Part shown: in pieces, positions 24,822-35,030 of the stretch
Layout: the number at the start of each line of letters is the position of its first letter
Position numbering within the stretch: position 1 is the stretch's first letter
Assembly: GCF_016862635.1 (NCBI RefSeq)
Contig: NZ_BONI01000044.1
Span: 1-64,000 of the forward strand
Source of the DNA: Catellatospora coxensis
GTDB taxonomy: Bacteria; Actinomycetota; Actinomycetes; Mycobacteriales; Micromonosporaceae
Length of the DNA: 64,000 nt
Direction: 5' to 3'
Program-made: the position numbers and the translations under genes
The notes under the pieces: generated by a model
Seen by the model: only the letters and a program-made list of their open reading frames with translations
Database searches by the model: none
Told to the model about the DNA's origin: nothing

Positions 24822-25799
24822 ATGTCGGACAAGCTGGTACTCGGGCTCGACGTCGGCGGAACGAGCACCCGCGCCGTGCTGGCCACCGCGGACGGGCAGC
24901 GGCTGGGGGCCGGGCGGGCCGGCGGCGGCAATCCCACCACCCACGGGGCCGCCGCACTGACCGAGCTGACGGCCGCGATCCGGGCCGCGCTGGGCGACAC
25001 CGCCCCCGAGTCCGTCGCCGGAGCCGTGCTCGGCATGGCCGGGTACACCAAGCTCGGCGCCTCCCCCGCGCTGCGGTCCGCGTTCGACCAGGCCTGGACC
25101 GGCCTCGGCCTGCGCTGCGAACCCCAGCTGGTCAGCGACGTGCTGGCGGCGTACGCGGCAGGCACCCCGGAGCCCGACGGCACCGTGATCGTGGCCGGCA
25201 CCGGCGCGGTCGCCGCCCGGGTCCGCGACCACCGGCTCGACCACGTCGCCGACGGCCACGGCTGGCTGCTCGGCGACCTCGGCTCGGGCTACTGGCTGGG
25301 CCGCGAGGCCGTCCGCGGCGCCCTGCGCGACCTGGACAAGGAACGCCCGCTGGGCGCGCTGGCCGCGGGCGTGCTGACCGAGCTGCTCGGCACCGACACC
25401 ATCGCGCCGCGCCGCCGTGACACCGCCGCCGGCCTGGTCCAGGCCGTCGTGGCCGAGTCCCCGATCGCGCTGGCCCGGCTCGCGCCCCTGGTGCTGCGCT
25501 ACTACGACGCCGACGACCCGGCCGCCGTGGACGTGGTCCAGCGCGGCGCGGCCCACCTGGCCGACACGGTGGCCATGGTGCGCGCGCCCGGCGAGACCAC
25601 CGTCCTGGTCCGCGGCGGCGGCCTGCTCACCAACGACACCCCGCTGGCCGCCGAACTGGCCGCCGCGATCTCCGTGAGCTGGCCCGCCACCACGCTGCGC
25701 CCCGCCGGCGACGCCGCCGCCGCGGCCGCCTGGCTCGCCGCCCTGCCCACCGCCCCCGACCCCCGCACCCTCCACTCCCGCCTGCTCACCTCCGCCTGA
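24822..25799 (+). CDS. N-acetylglucosamine kinase (BadF/BadG/BcrA/BcrD ATPase family)
   Basis: A 325-residue sugar kinase of the ASKHA fold. The phosphate-1 loop is LDVGGTSTRAVL, the second phosphate loop lies in TVIVAGTGAVAARV, and the adenosine region in VLVRGGGLLTND. The HGWLLGDLGSGYWLGREA segment is characteristic of actinobacterial GlcNAc kinases in this family. It would phosphorylate imported N-acetylglucosamine at O6 in the cytoplasm, feeding NagA and NagB. GAGGTGA precedes the ATG at 24822. It is divergent from the MurR gene and shares its regulatory region. Confidence 0.87.
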   Translation: MSDKLVLGLDVGGTSTRAVLATADGQRLGAGRAGGGNPTTHGAAALTELTAAIRAALGDTAPESVAGAVLGMAGYTKLGASPALRSAFDQAWTGLGLRCEPQLVSDVLAAYAAGTPEPDGTVIVAGTGAVAARVRDHRLDHVADGHGWLLGDLGSGYWLGREAVRGALRDLDKERPLGALAAGVLTELLGTDTIAPRRRDTAAGLVQAVVAESPIALARLAPLVLRYYDADDPAAVDVVQRGAAHLADTVAMVRAPGETTVLVRGGGLLTNDTPLAAELAAAISVSWPATTLRPAGDAAAAAAWLAALPTAPDPRTLHSRLLTSA

Positions 25800-26005
25800 C
25801 CGGACCGCGGCTCGCAAGATCGCCCGACTTGCCGGGCAGGTGGTCGACAGGCCGGTCAAGATACGCACGGGTGCCGGGCAAGCCGAACGATCACGACCGG
25901 GCGCGACGCGAACGCGGGACGGACACGGGGCACGCGGCGAGCGGGCGGGTGCGCCCGGTAACCTGCTCCGGTGCAGGTCTGCCAGTTCGCCCCCGAGTCG
26001 TCGCG

Positions 26006-26326
26006 ATGACGGACGTGAAGGTCCGGGCCGCCGGCGGCTCCCGCTGCGGCAGCTGCGCCGAAGCGCTGTACCTGACCGCCCAGGTGCCGTTGCCCCGCTC
26101 CAGCCGCACCCGCACCGTCGGGCTCTGCCCGCAGTGCGACGCCGGCCGCCCCGAGACCCAGGGCCTGCTGGCGTACTTCGCCGAGCACCCGCAGGTGCGC
26201 CCCGAGGACCTGCACCGGGTCTCCGAGCTGGTCGGACGCTGGCTGGAGGCGCTCACCGAACGCGCCGACCGGGACAGCTCGCTGGCCGCCGACGTCGAGG
26301 CGTGGTGGGCCGGCCGCGCCGGCTGA
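26006..26326 (+). CDS. DUF6300 family zinc-ribbon-like protein
   Basis: A 106-residue cytoplasmic protein with two CxxC pairs, CGSC near residue 14 and CPQC near residue 41, suggesting a bound zinc. The following pattern (GLLAYFAEH, then LVGRWLEAL and VEAWWAGR) fits the actinobacterial DUF6300 family, of unknown function. The ATG at 26006 is used; the frame is open upstream but the residues there look non-coding. The 206 bases between the kinase gene and this start hold a degenerate CGCAAGATCG fragment like family A repeats and nothing else I can name. Confidence 0.72.
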   Translation: MTDVKVRAAGGSRCGSCAEALYLTAQVPLPRSSRTRTVGLCPQCDAGRPETQGLLAYFAEHPQVRPEDLHRVSELVGRWLEALTERADRDSSLAADVEAWWAGRAG

Positions 26327-26415
26327 CCCGCCCGCGACGCGCGAGCCCGGCGGCCGGGTCCGCCACACCGGCGAATACGGTTGCCGTGGCCGCGGCCGCG
26401 GGTTAAGAACCTCCT

Positions 26416-27648
26416 ATGGTGACTTTGCGAACCGGCGTCGAGGGTGACTACGACGAGGTCAACCAACTGGTCCAGCGTGCCTTCCTCAACGACACCGCCG
26501 GGCGGGAGTGGGACGAGGAGCGGGCTCTGTTCGAGCCCGGCCGGTCCGTGCTCGCCGTGGACGGCGAGCGCGTCGTCGGCCACGTCGGCACGTACACCCG
26601 CAACCTGACCGTGCCCGGCGGCGTGCTGCCGGCCGGGTTCGTCACCGTCGTCGCCGTCGCCGGCACGCACCGCCGCCGCGGCCTCGCCTCGGCGATGCTC
26701 ACCCGCCAGCTCGGCGAGATCCGCGACCGCGGCGAGGCGCTGGCGTTGCTGTGGGCCAGCGAGGCGGGCATCTACGGCCGGTACGGGTACGGCCTGGCCA
26801 GCCGCCGCCTCAGCTTCGAGATCGACCGCCGCGAGGTGCGCGTCGACGGCTCCCGCTTCGACAAGTCCCGCCTGGACGGGCTGCGCCTGCAGGCCGGACC
26901 CGCCGCCGCGCACCGAGCCCAGGTCGCCGACCTCTACGAGCAGGCCCGCCCGGCCCGGCCCGGCTTCGCGAGCCGCGACCCGCGCTGGTGGGACTACCGG
27001 CTCGCCGACCAGGCCTGGCATCGCGGCGGGGCCGGCCCGCTGCAGGCCGTCGTCTGCCTCGACGGCGACACCCCGGTCGGGTACGCCCTCTATCGCTTCC
27101 GCTCCAGCTGGAACGACAGCGGGCCGAACGGCGAGGTCGGCGTCATGGAGACGGTGGCGGCCACCCCGGCGGCGTACACGCTGCTGTGGGACTACCTGCT
27201 CAACGTCGACCTGACCCGCACGGTCGGGCTCTGGCTCGGCGCCCTCGACGAGCCCTTGCAGTACCTGGTCAACGACCCGCGCCGGCTCGGCATGCGGATG
27301 GGCGACGGCCTGTGGGCGCGGCTGCTGGACGTGCCCGCCGCGCTGCGCGCCCGGCGCTACGCGGCGGAGGTCGACGTGGTGCTGGAGGTCGTCGACGAGG
27401 TGCTGCCCGGCAGCGGCGGCGTGTTCCGGCTGCGCGGCGGCCCCGACCACGCCGCCTGCGAACCCACCGCCGACCAGCCCGACCTGCGCCTGGACACGGC
27501 CACCCTGGCCGCGGCCTACCTGGGCGGCAACAGCCTCGGCGCGCTCGCCGCGGCCGGCCGCGTCGACGAGCTGCACCCCGGCGCCGTCGCCACCACCGCC
27601 CCCGCCTTCACCTGGACCCGCGCCCCACACGGCATGGAGATCTTCTAA
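26416..27648 (+). CDS. Eis-like GNAT N-acetyltransferase
   Basis: A 410-residue acetyltransferase of the Eis (enhanced intracellular survival) type: an N-terminal GNAT domain with the acetyl-CoA loop THRRRGLASAML near residue 90, a second GNAT-like domain in the middle, and a C-terminal SCP2-like domain. The chain ends with a free carboxylate after HGMEIF, as in Eis relatives whose terminal carboxylate acts in catalysis. Eis proteins acetylate aminoglycosides and other amines at several positions; whether this one does is untested. The ATG at 26416 fits the family's start. The gene stands alone between DUF6300 and a family B repeat. Confidence 0.88.
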   Translation: MVTLRTGVEGDYDEVNQLVQRAFLNDTAGREWDEERALFEPGRSVLAVDGERVVGHVGTYTRNLTVPGGVLPAGFVTVVAVAGTHRRRGLASAMLTRQLGEIRDRGEALALLWASEAGIYGRYGYGLASRRLSFEIDRREVRVDGSRFDKSRLDGLRLQAGPAAAHRAQVADLYEQARPARPGFASRDPRWWDYRLADQAWHRGGAGPLQAVVCLDGDTPVGYALYRFRSSWNDSGPNGEVGVMETVAATPAAYTLLWDYLLNVDLTRTVGLWLGALDEPLQYLVNDPRRLGMRMGDGLWARLLDVPAALRARRYAAEVDVVLEVVDEVLPGSGGVFRLRGGPDHAACEPTADQPDLRLDTATLAAAYLGGNSLGALAAAGRVDELHPGAVATTAPAFTWTRAPHGMEIF

Positions 27649-27691
27649 CCCCTCCCTCCCCGCCCCGCCCGCCCGCCCCACCCCGCCTTCA

Positions 27692-27756
27692 ATAGACGTT
27701 GGCCTATCTCATCGAATCCGGGTGCCGGATTTTCGCTGTAATAGGCCAACGTCTAT
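27692..27756. repeat. Palindromic intergenic repeat family B, copy 1
   Basis: Perfect 16-bp inverted arms ATAGACGTTGGCCTAT (27692-27707 and 27741-27756) enclose a second palindrome AATCCGG/CCGGATT (27715-27731), so almost all 65 bases can fold into one long hairpin. A second copy with the same arms and a different but also palindromic core is at 45396-45460. Confidence 0.85.
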
Positions 27757-27835
27757 GCAAAACGGGGCGGGTGGACGGGAGGCGGGTCGGGGCGGAACGT
27801 CGGTGGGTGTCGGGGTGGGCTGCCAGGATGGGGGC

Positions 27836-29362
27836 ATGCTGTTCGCCGGGATCGCCGCGACGTCGGCCGCCGTGACCGCCACCTCGGGCCGCAAGGCGAA
27901 GGTGGAACTGCTCGCCGGGGCGTTACGGGAGCTGGCGGCGGGCGGTGACCCGGTCGAGATCGCGGCCGGCGCGGCCTACCTGAGCGGTGAGCTGCGGCAG
28001 CGGCAGATCGGGGTGGGCTGGGCGGGGCTGCGCGAGCTGCCCCCACCCGCCGAGTCGGCGACCCTCGACGTGCGAGCGGTCGACGCAGCCCTGGAGTCGA
28101 TGGGGCTGATCAGCGGCCAGGGTTCGCAGGCGCGGCGGCGCGCGGCGGTGGGCGCGCTGTTCGGCGCGGCCACGGCCGACGAGCAGCGGCTGCTGACCGC
28201 GCTGATCGGCGGCGAACTGCGCCAGGGCGCGCAGGCCGGGCTGCTGGCCGACGCGGTCGCGCTGGCCGCCGGGGTGCCCGCCGCGGTCGTGCGAAGGGCG
28301 CTGCTGCTGTCGGGGGACCTGAAGGCGGTGGCGGCGACCGCGCTGGCCGAGGGCGAGGCGGGGCTGTCGGCGCTGCGGTTGTCGGTCGGCACGGCGCTCG
28401 CGCCGATGCTGGCCCAGTCCGCGCCCGACCCGGAGCAGGCCCTCGCGGCGACCGGGGCGCCCGCGGCGGTGGACGCGAAACTGGACGGCATCCGCATCCA
28501 GGCGCACCGCGACGGCGACGAGGTCGCCGTGTTCAGCCGCAGCCTGGACGACATCACGGCCCGGGTGCCCGAGATCGTGGCCGCGGTGCGGGCGCTGCCG
28601 GTGCGCGCGGTCGTGCTGGACGGGGAGGCGATCGCGGTCGACGAGCGCGGGCGGCCGCGCCCGTTCCAGGAGACGTCGGGCCGGGCCGCGCAGCGGGCCT
28701 CGGGGGCGCTGACCTCGTACTTCTTCGATCTTTTGCACCTGGATGGCACGGACTGGATCGACGAGCCGGGCACGGCGCGCTGGGCCGCGCTGGACGCGAT
28801 GCTGCCCGCCGCGATGCGGGTCGAGCGCACCCTCGCCGAGACGCCCGAGCAGGCGCGGCAGGCGTTCGCCGCGGCGCTGGCGGCCGGGCACGAGGGCGTG
28901 GTGGTGAAGGCCGCGCAGGCGGCGTACGAGGTGGGGCGGCGCGGCGCGGGCTGGGTGAAGGTGAAGCCCCGGCACACGCTCGACCTGGTGATCCTTGCCG
29001 CCGAGTGGGGCAACGGGCGGCGGCGCGGCTGGCTGTCCAACCTGCACCTGGGGGCCCGGGATCCGAACGGCGGCTTCGTGATGCTCGGCAAGACGTTCAA
29101 GGGTCTGACCGACGCGATGCTGGCCTGGCAGACCGAGCGGCTGCTGGAGCTGGCGGTCGAGCGCGACGACTTCCAGGTCACGGTGCGGCCGGAGCTGGTC
29201 GTCGAGATCGCGTTCGACGGGGTGCAGCGCAGCACCCGCTACCCGGGCGGGGTGACCCTGCGCTTCGCGCGGGTGCTCGGCTACCGCGAGGACAAGAGCG
29301 CGGCCGAGGCCGACACCCTGGATGCGGTACGCGCGCTCGGCGCCGCCGAAGCCGACGCCTGA
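27836..29362 (+). CDS. ligB: ATP-dependent DNA ligase (LigB-type)
   Basis: A 508-residue ATP-dependent DNA ligase. The first 180 residues form the helical DNA-binding domain, then the adenylation domain has the active-site lysine in DAKLDGIRIQ (KxDG motif I) near residue 220, motif III in YFFDLLHLDG, motif IV in GHEGVVVKA, and motif V in WVKVKPRH; an OB domain ends the chain. The layout matches the archaeal/actinobacterial LigB group rather than LigC or LigD. Likely a repair ligase additional to the NAD-dependent LigA. ATG at 27836; upstream there are only a repeat and a GC-rich spacer. Confidence 0.9.
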   Translation: MLFAGIAATSAAVTATSGRKAKVELLAGALRELAAGGDPVEIAAGAAYLSGELRQRQIGVGWAGLRELPPPAESATLDVRAVDAALESMGLISGQGSQARRRAAVGALFGAATADEQRLLTALIGGELRQGAQAGLLADAVALAAGVPAAVVRRALLLSGDLKAVAATALAEGEAGLSALRLSVGTALAPMLAQSAPDPEQALAATGAPAAVDAKLDGIRIQAHRDGDEVAVFSRSLDDITARVPEIVAAVRALPVRAVVLDGEAIAVDERGRPRPFQETSGRAAQRASGALTSYFFDLLHLDGTDWIDEPGTARWAALDAMLPAAMRVERTLAETPEQARQAFAAALAAGHEGVVVKAAQAAYEVGRRGAGWVKVKPRHTLDLVILAAEWGNGRRRGWLSNLHLGARDPNGGFVMLGKTFKGLTDAMLAWQTERLLELAVERDDFQVTVRPELVVEIAFDGVQRSTRYPGGVTLRFARVLGYREDKSAAEADTLDAVRALGAAEADA

Positions 29363-29433
29363 CCTGGCACGAGGGCCGTGCCGGAGGCCCCCGGCACCGC
29401 CCTCGTTGATCATCCGACGCGGACGCCCCGCGC

Positions 29434-29625
29434 TCACTCCTCGGGAACGATCACCCACATCGCGATGTAGACGATGAACTGGGGTCCCGGTAGCAGGCAC
29501 GACAGCAGGAACAGCAGTCGGACCAGCCAGGCCGGCAGGTTGAAGCGCAACGCCAGACCGGCGCAGACACCCGCGATCCAGCGTCCGTGGCGGGGCCGGT
29601 ACAGCCGCCGAGCCGTTGAGGCCAT
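29434..29625 (-). CDS. PspC domain membrane protein
   Basis: A 63-residue PspC-type protein. RRLYRPRHGRWIAGVCAGLA is the family's conserved opening, followed by a transmembrane helix (about residues 33-57) and the short ending MWVIVPEE. PspC proteins take part in envelope stress signalling; here no other psp gene is near. The ATG at 29625 has GGGGAG upstream and gives the usual short form; a longer frame reaching 29697 is unsupported. Confidence 0.88.
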   Translation of the reverse strand: MASTARRLYRPRHGRWIAGVCAGLALRFNLPAWLVRLLFLLSCLLPGPQFIVYIAMWVIVPEE

Positions 29626-29776
29626 CTTGGTCAACTCCCCGAAGAGCGGTGCGGCGTGTTCGCCGCGGCTGTCTTCGACGGTAGAGGGCGGGGTCACCCC
29701 CGCCCTCGGTCCGCAGATGGATTCACGCTGGTCGTGGCCCGTACGGGCGTCCCCTATGGCGCGGCTGTGCTAGGAC

Positions 29777-30703
29777 TCACTTCATCTGGCCGGCGGTCAG
29801 GCCGGACTGCACCTGGCGCTGGAAGACCGCGTACACCACCAGGACCGGCAGCATGGCCAGGGTGAGGCCGGCGAACAGCCGGGAGTAGTCGCCGCGGTAG
29901 CCCTCGCTGATGGCCAGGTTGGCCAGGCCCTGGGCGAGCACCTGCTTCTCGTCCGAGGTGATCAGGACGACCGGCAGCAGGTACTGGTTCCAGTGGCCGA
30001 GGAAGTTGAAGATGCCGACGCTGATCAGGCCGGGTTTGGCCATCGGCAGCATGACCCGGAAGAAGGTCCGGAACGGCCCGCACCCGTCGATGTAGGCGGC
30101 CTCGGCCACCGCGTCGGGCAGGGTGCGGAAGAACGCGGTGAGAAAGAAGACCGTGAACGGCAGCGAGTACGCCGTGTAGATCAGCATCAGGCCGGGCAGG
30201 GTGTCCCGCAGCCCGACCCCACCGACGATCTTGAACAGCGGCACGAAGGCCAGCACGACGGGGAACATCATGCCGCCGACGAACACGAAGTACACCAGCC
30301 GGCTGCCCAGGAACTTGTAGCGGGCCAGGGCGTACGCCGCGGTCGCGCCGAGCAGCATGGTCAGCGTCAGCGACCCGAGCAGCACGATGCCGGTGTTCAC
30401 GAAGTACTGCCCGATGTGCCCGTGCGTCCAGGCGCGGGCGAAGTTGTCGAAGCGCAGCGCGCTGGGCAGCCCCCACGGGTCGCCGAGGATCTCGGCGTCG
30501 TCCTTGAACGAGCTGAGCACCACCCACAGCAGCGGCAGGGCCGTCAGCAGCCCCCACACCACCAGGAAGGCGTGCGAGAACACGTTGAGCGTGCCGTCGA
30601 GCGCCTTGCGGCCCCGGCCGGGCTCCCCGGTGACGTTCTGGCCTGGGCGGTCCACCTGGGCCGCCTGCGGCCCGCGCTCGGCAACGGCAGTCTGCTCGCT
30701 CAT
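29777..30703 (-). CDS. ngcG: Carbohydrate ABC transporter permease, NgcG-like (system 2)
   Basis: A 308-residue MalG-type permease, paralogous to 20172-21038. It has a longer cytoplasmic N-terminus (about 45 residues, with TAVAERGPQAAQ), six helices, and the EAA loop EAAYIDGCGPFRTFF followed by PMAKPGL. The ATG at 30703 overlaps the stop of the F gene as ATGA, showing tight coupling that system 1 lacks. Last gene of the second ngcEFG operon. No kinase, regulator or ATPase gene accompanies this operon. Confidence 0.87.
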   Translation of the reverse strand: MSEQTAVAERGPQAAQVDRPGQNVTGEPGRGRKALDGTLNVFSHAFLVVWGLLTALPLLWVVLSSFKDDAEILGDPWGLPSALRFDNFARAWTHGHIGQYFVNTGIVLLGSLTLTMLLGATAAYALARYKFLGSRLVYFVFVGGMMFPVVLAFVPLFKIVGGVGLRDTLPGLMLIYTAYSLPFTVFFLTAFFRTLPDAVAEAAYIDGCGPFRTFFRVMLPMAKPGLISVGIFNFLGHWNQYLLPVVLITSDEKQVLAQGLANLAISEGYRGDYSRLFAGLTLAMLPVLVVYAVFQRQVQSGLTAGQMK

Positions 30704-31611
30704 GAAAGCTCGATCCTCTCGCGGCGGGTCAGGCGCAGGGACAGCACGGTGACGCTGAGGGTCACGAAGAACATCACGACGCCGATGGCCGACGCGTAGC
30801 CCCACTTGTAGTCGCCGAACGCCTCGGTGTAGAGCCGCAGGCCGACCACGTCGGTGGAGAAGTTCGGGCCGCCGCGGGTCATCACGTGGATCAGCGCGAA
30901 GCCGTCCAGCGCCAGGATGGCCAGGTACACCCAGGCGACCTGGATGGTGTCCCAGAGCAGCGGAATGGTGATCCGCACCAGGGTGTTGAGCCGGCTCGAC
31001 CCGTCGAGGGCGGCGGCCTCGTAGATGTCGCGCGGCACGGACTGCATGGCCGCGCCGAACAGCACCACGTAGAAGCCGACATTCGCCCAGACCATGACCG
31101 CGAGCACGGCCCAGAAGGCGTACGCCGGGTCGCCGAGCCAGACCTTGGCCAGCCCGTCCAGGCCGACCGCGCGCAGCGCGGAGTTGACCAGGCCGCTGCG
31201 CGGGTTGTAGACCTCGGCCCAGAGCACGCCGACGATCGACACCGACAGCATCTGCGGCGCGAAGTAGATGACCTTGTAGAGCCCCGAGCCGCGGACGCCG
31301 GTGACCGTGCTGCGCCCGCCCCGCCCCCCGACGTTGAGCATCGTGGCCAGGAACAGGCCGAGCGCGATGGTCAGCAGCGGCAGCAGCACCAGCAGCCACA
31401 GGTTGTTGAGCAGGGCGTTCCAGACGTACTCGTCGCCGACCATGCGCTTGAAGTTGTCGAATCCGACGAACTCGTACGCCGGCGACAGCCCCTGCCAGTC
31501 CGTCATCGCGATCAGGAACGACTGGGCGTACGGGGACACCACGAAGTAGCCGTACAACGCCAGCGGCGGCAACAAGAACGCTGCCAGCAGCGGATACTTC
31601 CCGTGTCTCAC
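30700..31611 (-). CDS. ngcF: Carbohydrate ABC transporter permease, NgcF-like (system 2)
   Basis: A 303-residue MalF-type permease starting MRHGKYPLLAAFLLPP, nearly the same opening as the system 1 protein, with the EAA loop EAAALDGSSRLNTLV. Six helices are predicted by eye. It begins with GTG at 31611 behind GGAGGG. It is 77 bases downstream of the binding-protein gene and coupled to the G gene. The heterodimer would form the channel of a second amino-sugar or oligosaccharide importer. Confidence 0.87.
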   Translation of the reverse strand: MRHGKYPLLAAFLLPPLALYGYFVVSPYAQSFLIAMTDWQGLSPAYEFVGFDNFKRMVGDEYVWNALLNNLWLLVLLPLLTIALGLFLATMLNVGGRGGRSTVTGVRGSGLYKVIYFAPQMLSVSIVGVLWAEVYNPRSGLVNSALRAVGLDGLAKVWLGDPAYAFWAVLAVMVWANVGFYVVLFGAAMQSVPRDIYEAAALDGSSRLNTLVRITIPLLWDTIQVAWVYLAILALDGFALIHVMTRGGPNFSTDVVGLRLYTEAFGDYKWGYASAIGVVMFFVTLSVTVLSLRLTRRERIELS

Positions 31612-31688
31612 GTCGTGCCCTCCTCGTCGAGTGCGGTTCGGCGCCCGCCACGCCCGTGGTGCGCGTGGCGGACGCCGAGGTCAGCGCG

Positions 31689-33119
31689 TCAGGCGCTGCG
31701 CTTGTACTTCTTGAAGGTGGTGTCGGCGGCGATCAGGTCGGCGCCCTTCTGGCAGGCCGCGAGGAACTCGGCGGGCGTGGTGCGCCCGGAGAAGAACTCG
31801 CCGCAGGCCGCGTCGACCAGCTCGCGCTCCAGCTTGCGGTAGTACACGTTGTAGACCCAGTTGAAGCCGTTGCTGCCCGAGTCGGCCAGCGCCTTGACGG
31901 CGGTGGTCAGACCGAACGGCAGGGTGGCCCCTTCGGCCGCCCCGGCCACCACGGACAGGCTGGAGACCTTGCCGGTGAAGTCCTTGGCGCCCTTCATGGA
32001 CAGCATGTGCCGCATGAGCTCCATGCCGCCGCGCTCGTTCTTCGCCTTGGCGGGCACCACGAACGGCTCGCCGGCGGTGCCGCGGATGGCGGCGAACGGC
32101 AGCTTGTCGGCCGAGCCGAGGCTCGGGGTCGGGGCGACGGCCATGTTGAAGCCCTCGGGGGTGACCGCCTTCTGCTCGCTCTCCAGCCAGGAACCGCAGG
32201 AGATGAACGCCGCGTTGCCCTTGCACCACTCGGTCTGCGACTGCTTGTGGTCCAGGCCCGGGGAGCCTTCGAGGATGTACTTGTCCTTGACGATCTGGTG
32301 CCACGCCTCGGCGGCGGCCTTCATCGCGTCGGAGGTCCACGCGCCCGGCTCCAGGTTGTCGATCGCCATGGCGACCTGCGGCCCGCCGAACTTGATCGCC
32401 GTGGAGATCACCGGCCAGGACATGTACCGCGGGTGCTTGCCCTGGTAGGTCCACGGCGCGATGCCGGCGGCCTTGATCTTCTTGCACAGGGCGATGTGCT
32501 CGTCCCAGGTCTTGGCGTACTCCCAGCCCTTCTCGGTGAAGAGCTTGCTGGAGTACCAGATGCCGTAGACGGTGTACGCGTAGTTCAGGACGTACGTCTT
32601 GCCGTCGAAGCTGCCGCTCTCGACCGTGCCGGGCAGCAGGGTCTCCCGCACCTTCTTGCCGGGCACGTCCAGGCTCGGCGCGTCCAGCAGCGGGGTGAGG
32701 TCGGCGAGCGCACCCTGGGCGACCAGGCCGCCGAGGTCGATCTGGCCGGCGCCGGAGTTGTTCACGAAGTCCGGCGGGGTGCCGTCGACGAAGCGCGGCT
32801 GCAGCTCCTTGTTGATCTCCACCACGGCCGAGTGCTTGACCTCGGCCTTGGGGTAGGTCTCCTTGTACATCGCCTGGTGCGCCTTGGCGTAGTCCTCGCC
32901 GAAGCCGCCGTTGAAGATGACGACGTCGAGCGGGGCGTCTTCCTTCACGCCCAGCGGGTTCTTGTCGCTCTTGGTGCCCTCGTATTTGCCGGACGTGTCG
33001 CCGGAGGTGTCGTCGCCGAGCGCGCAGCTGCTGAGCAGCCCCGCGGCCGGACCGGCGAGGACGCCCGCCGCGGCAGCACGCCGCAGCACCGTACGCCGGG
33101 TCAGGTCGGACTGTGCCAT
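31689..33119 (-). CDS. ngcE: Solute-binding lipoprotein, NgcE-like (system 2)
   Basis: A 476-residue binding protein with a twin-arginine signal (TRRTVLRR) and lipobox LLSSC. It shares with the system 1 protein NPLGV, TPPDFVNNSG and YVLNYAYTVYGIWYS, while the ligand-facing middle part differs, so the two importers may prefer different sugars or chain lengths. It starts with ATG at 33119 behind AAGGAG. Identity as NgcE is by family resemblance; the ligand is not shown by the sequence. Confidence 0.86.
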   Translation of the reverse strand: MAQSDLTRRTVLRRAAAAGVLAGPAAGLLSSCALGDDTSGDTSGKYEGTKSDKNPLGVKEDAPLDVVIFNGGFGEDYAKAHQAMYKETYPKAEVKHSAVVEINKELQPRFVDGTPPDFVNNSGAGQIDLGGLVAQGALADLTPLLDAPSLDVPGKKVRETLLPGTVESGSFDGKTYVLNYAYTVYGIWYSSKLFTEKGWEYAKTWDEHIALCKKIKAAGIAPWTYQGKHPRYMSWPVISTAIKFGGPQVAMAIDNLEPGAWTSDAMKAAAEAWHQIVKDKYILEGSPGLDHKQSQTEWCKGNAAFISCGSWLESEQKAVTPEGFNMAVAPTPSLGSADKLPFAAIRGTAGEPFVVPAKAKNERGGMELMRHMLSMKGAKDFTGKVSSLSVVAGAAEGATLPFGLTTAVKALADSGSNGFNWVYNVYYRKLERELVDAACGEFFSGRTTPAEFLAACQKGADLIAADTTFKKYKRSA

Positions 33120-33416
33120 TCCCACTCCTTGCCAGAGACGGTCTGGTATTTCCCTACAAGTTTCGGCCGTGTTCTGAAGGATTCTTACGGCCACCGTCGT
33201 CACTAGGCAAGATGTCGCCGCAGAAACGTTACGCAGACTTTCTACAGAACCCCCATAATTCGCCCCCAGGCGTTCATGACCCGGAGATCATCCGTTCACA
33301 CACCCCGGGGCGGTGAAAGTTTTCACCACTCCCGCCACCCGTACATGGCAGAAGCTCCGACCGTCTCGCCGGAGCGGCACGATCGGAGCCGCGGGGGCAG
33401 ATCCTCTCACATACAC
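33120..33416. other. Regulatory gap upstream of the second ngcEFG operon
   Basis: No gene is seen. The stretch is less GC-rich than its surroundings and contains GGTGAA/TTCACC (33312-33317 and 33322-33327), a small inverted repeat with a four-base centre, and several T/A-rich patches (around 33147, 33235 and 33255) where a minus-strand promoter for ngcE could lie. I find no copy of the 24622 operator here. Confidence 0.4.
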
Positions 33417-33458
33417 GTAGCCCCGTCCATGCAGCTCAGGCGGCATGGACGGGGCTAC
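33417..33458 (-). terminator. Terminator hairpin after the semialdehyde dehydrogenase gene
   Basis: A perfect 16-bp stem (GTAGCCCCGTCCATGC at 33417-33432, complement at 33443-33458) with a ten-base loop begins 11 bases beyond the stop codon at 33469. No U-tract follows. Confidence 0.65.
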
Positions 33459-33468
33459 AGCCCGAACG

Positions 33469-34958
<1,490 letters not shown>

Positions 34959-34962
<4 letters not shown>

Positions 34963-35030
34963 GCCCGCTCCTCGCTGCGCTCGTCTCCGGCATCGCCGAA
35001 GCAGCCGATTCGCTCGACAAGCTCGCTCAT
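34959..35030 (-). CDS. 23-codon bridging ORF between aminotransferase and mmsA
   Basis: An ORF starting MSELVERIGCFGDAGDE has an ATG overlapping the aminotransferase stop (ATGA at 35027-35030) and a TGA overlapping the mmsA start (ATGA at 34959-34962). It thus spans the whole gap and would let ribosomes pass from one gene to the next. The DNA (GAGACGAGCGCAGCGAGGAG) resembles intergenic repeats common in this bacterial group, so the peptide itself may have no function. Confidence 0.4.

Noticed and set aside
20172-33119. Possible composite transposon or genomic island bounded by the two ngc operons
   Set aside because: No transposase, integrase, tRNA or direct repeats at the ends; a gene duplication is enough.
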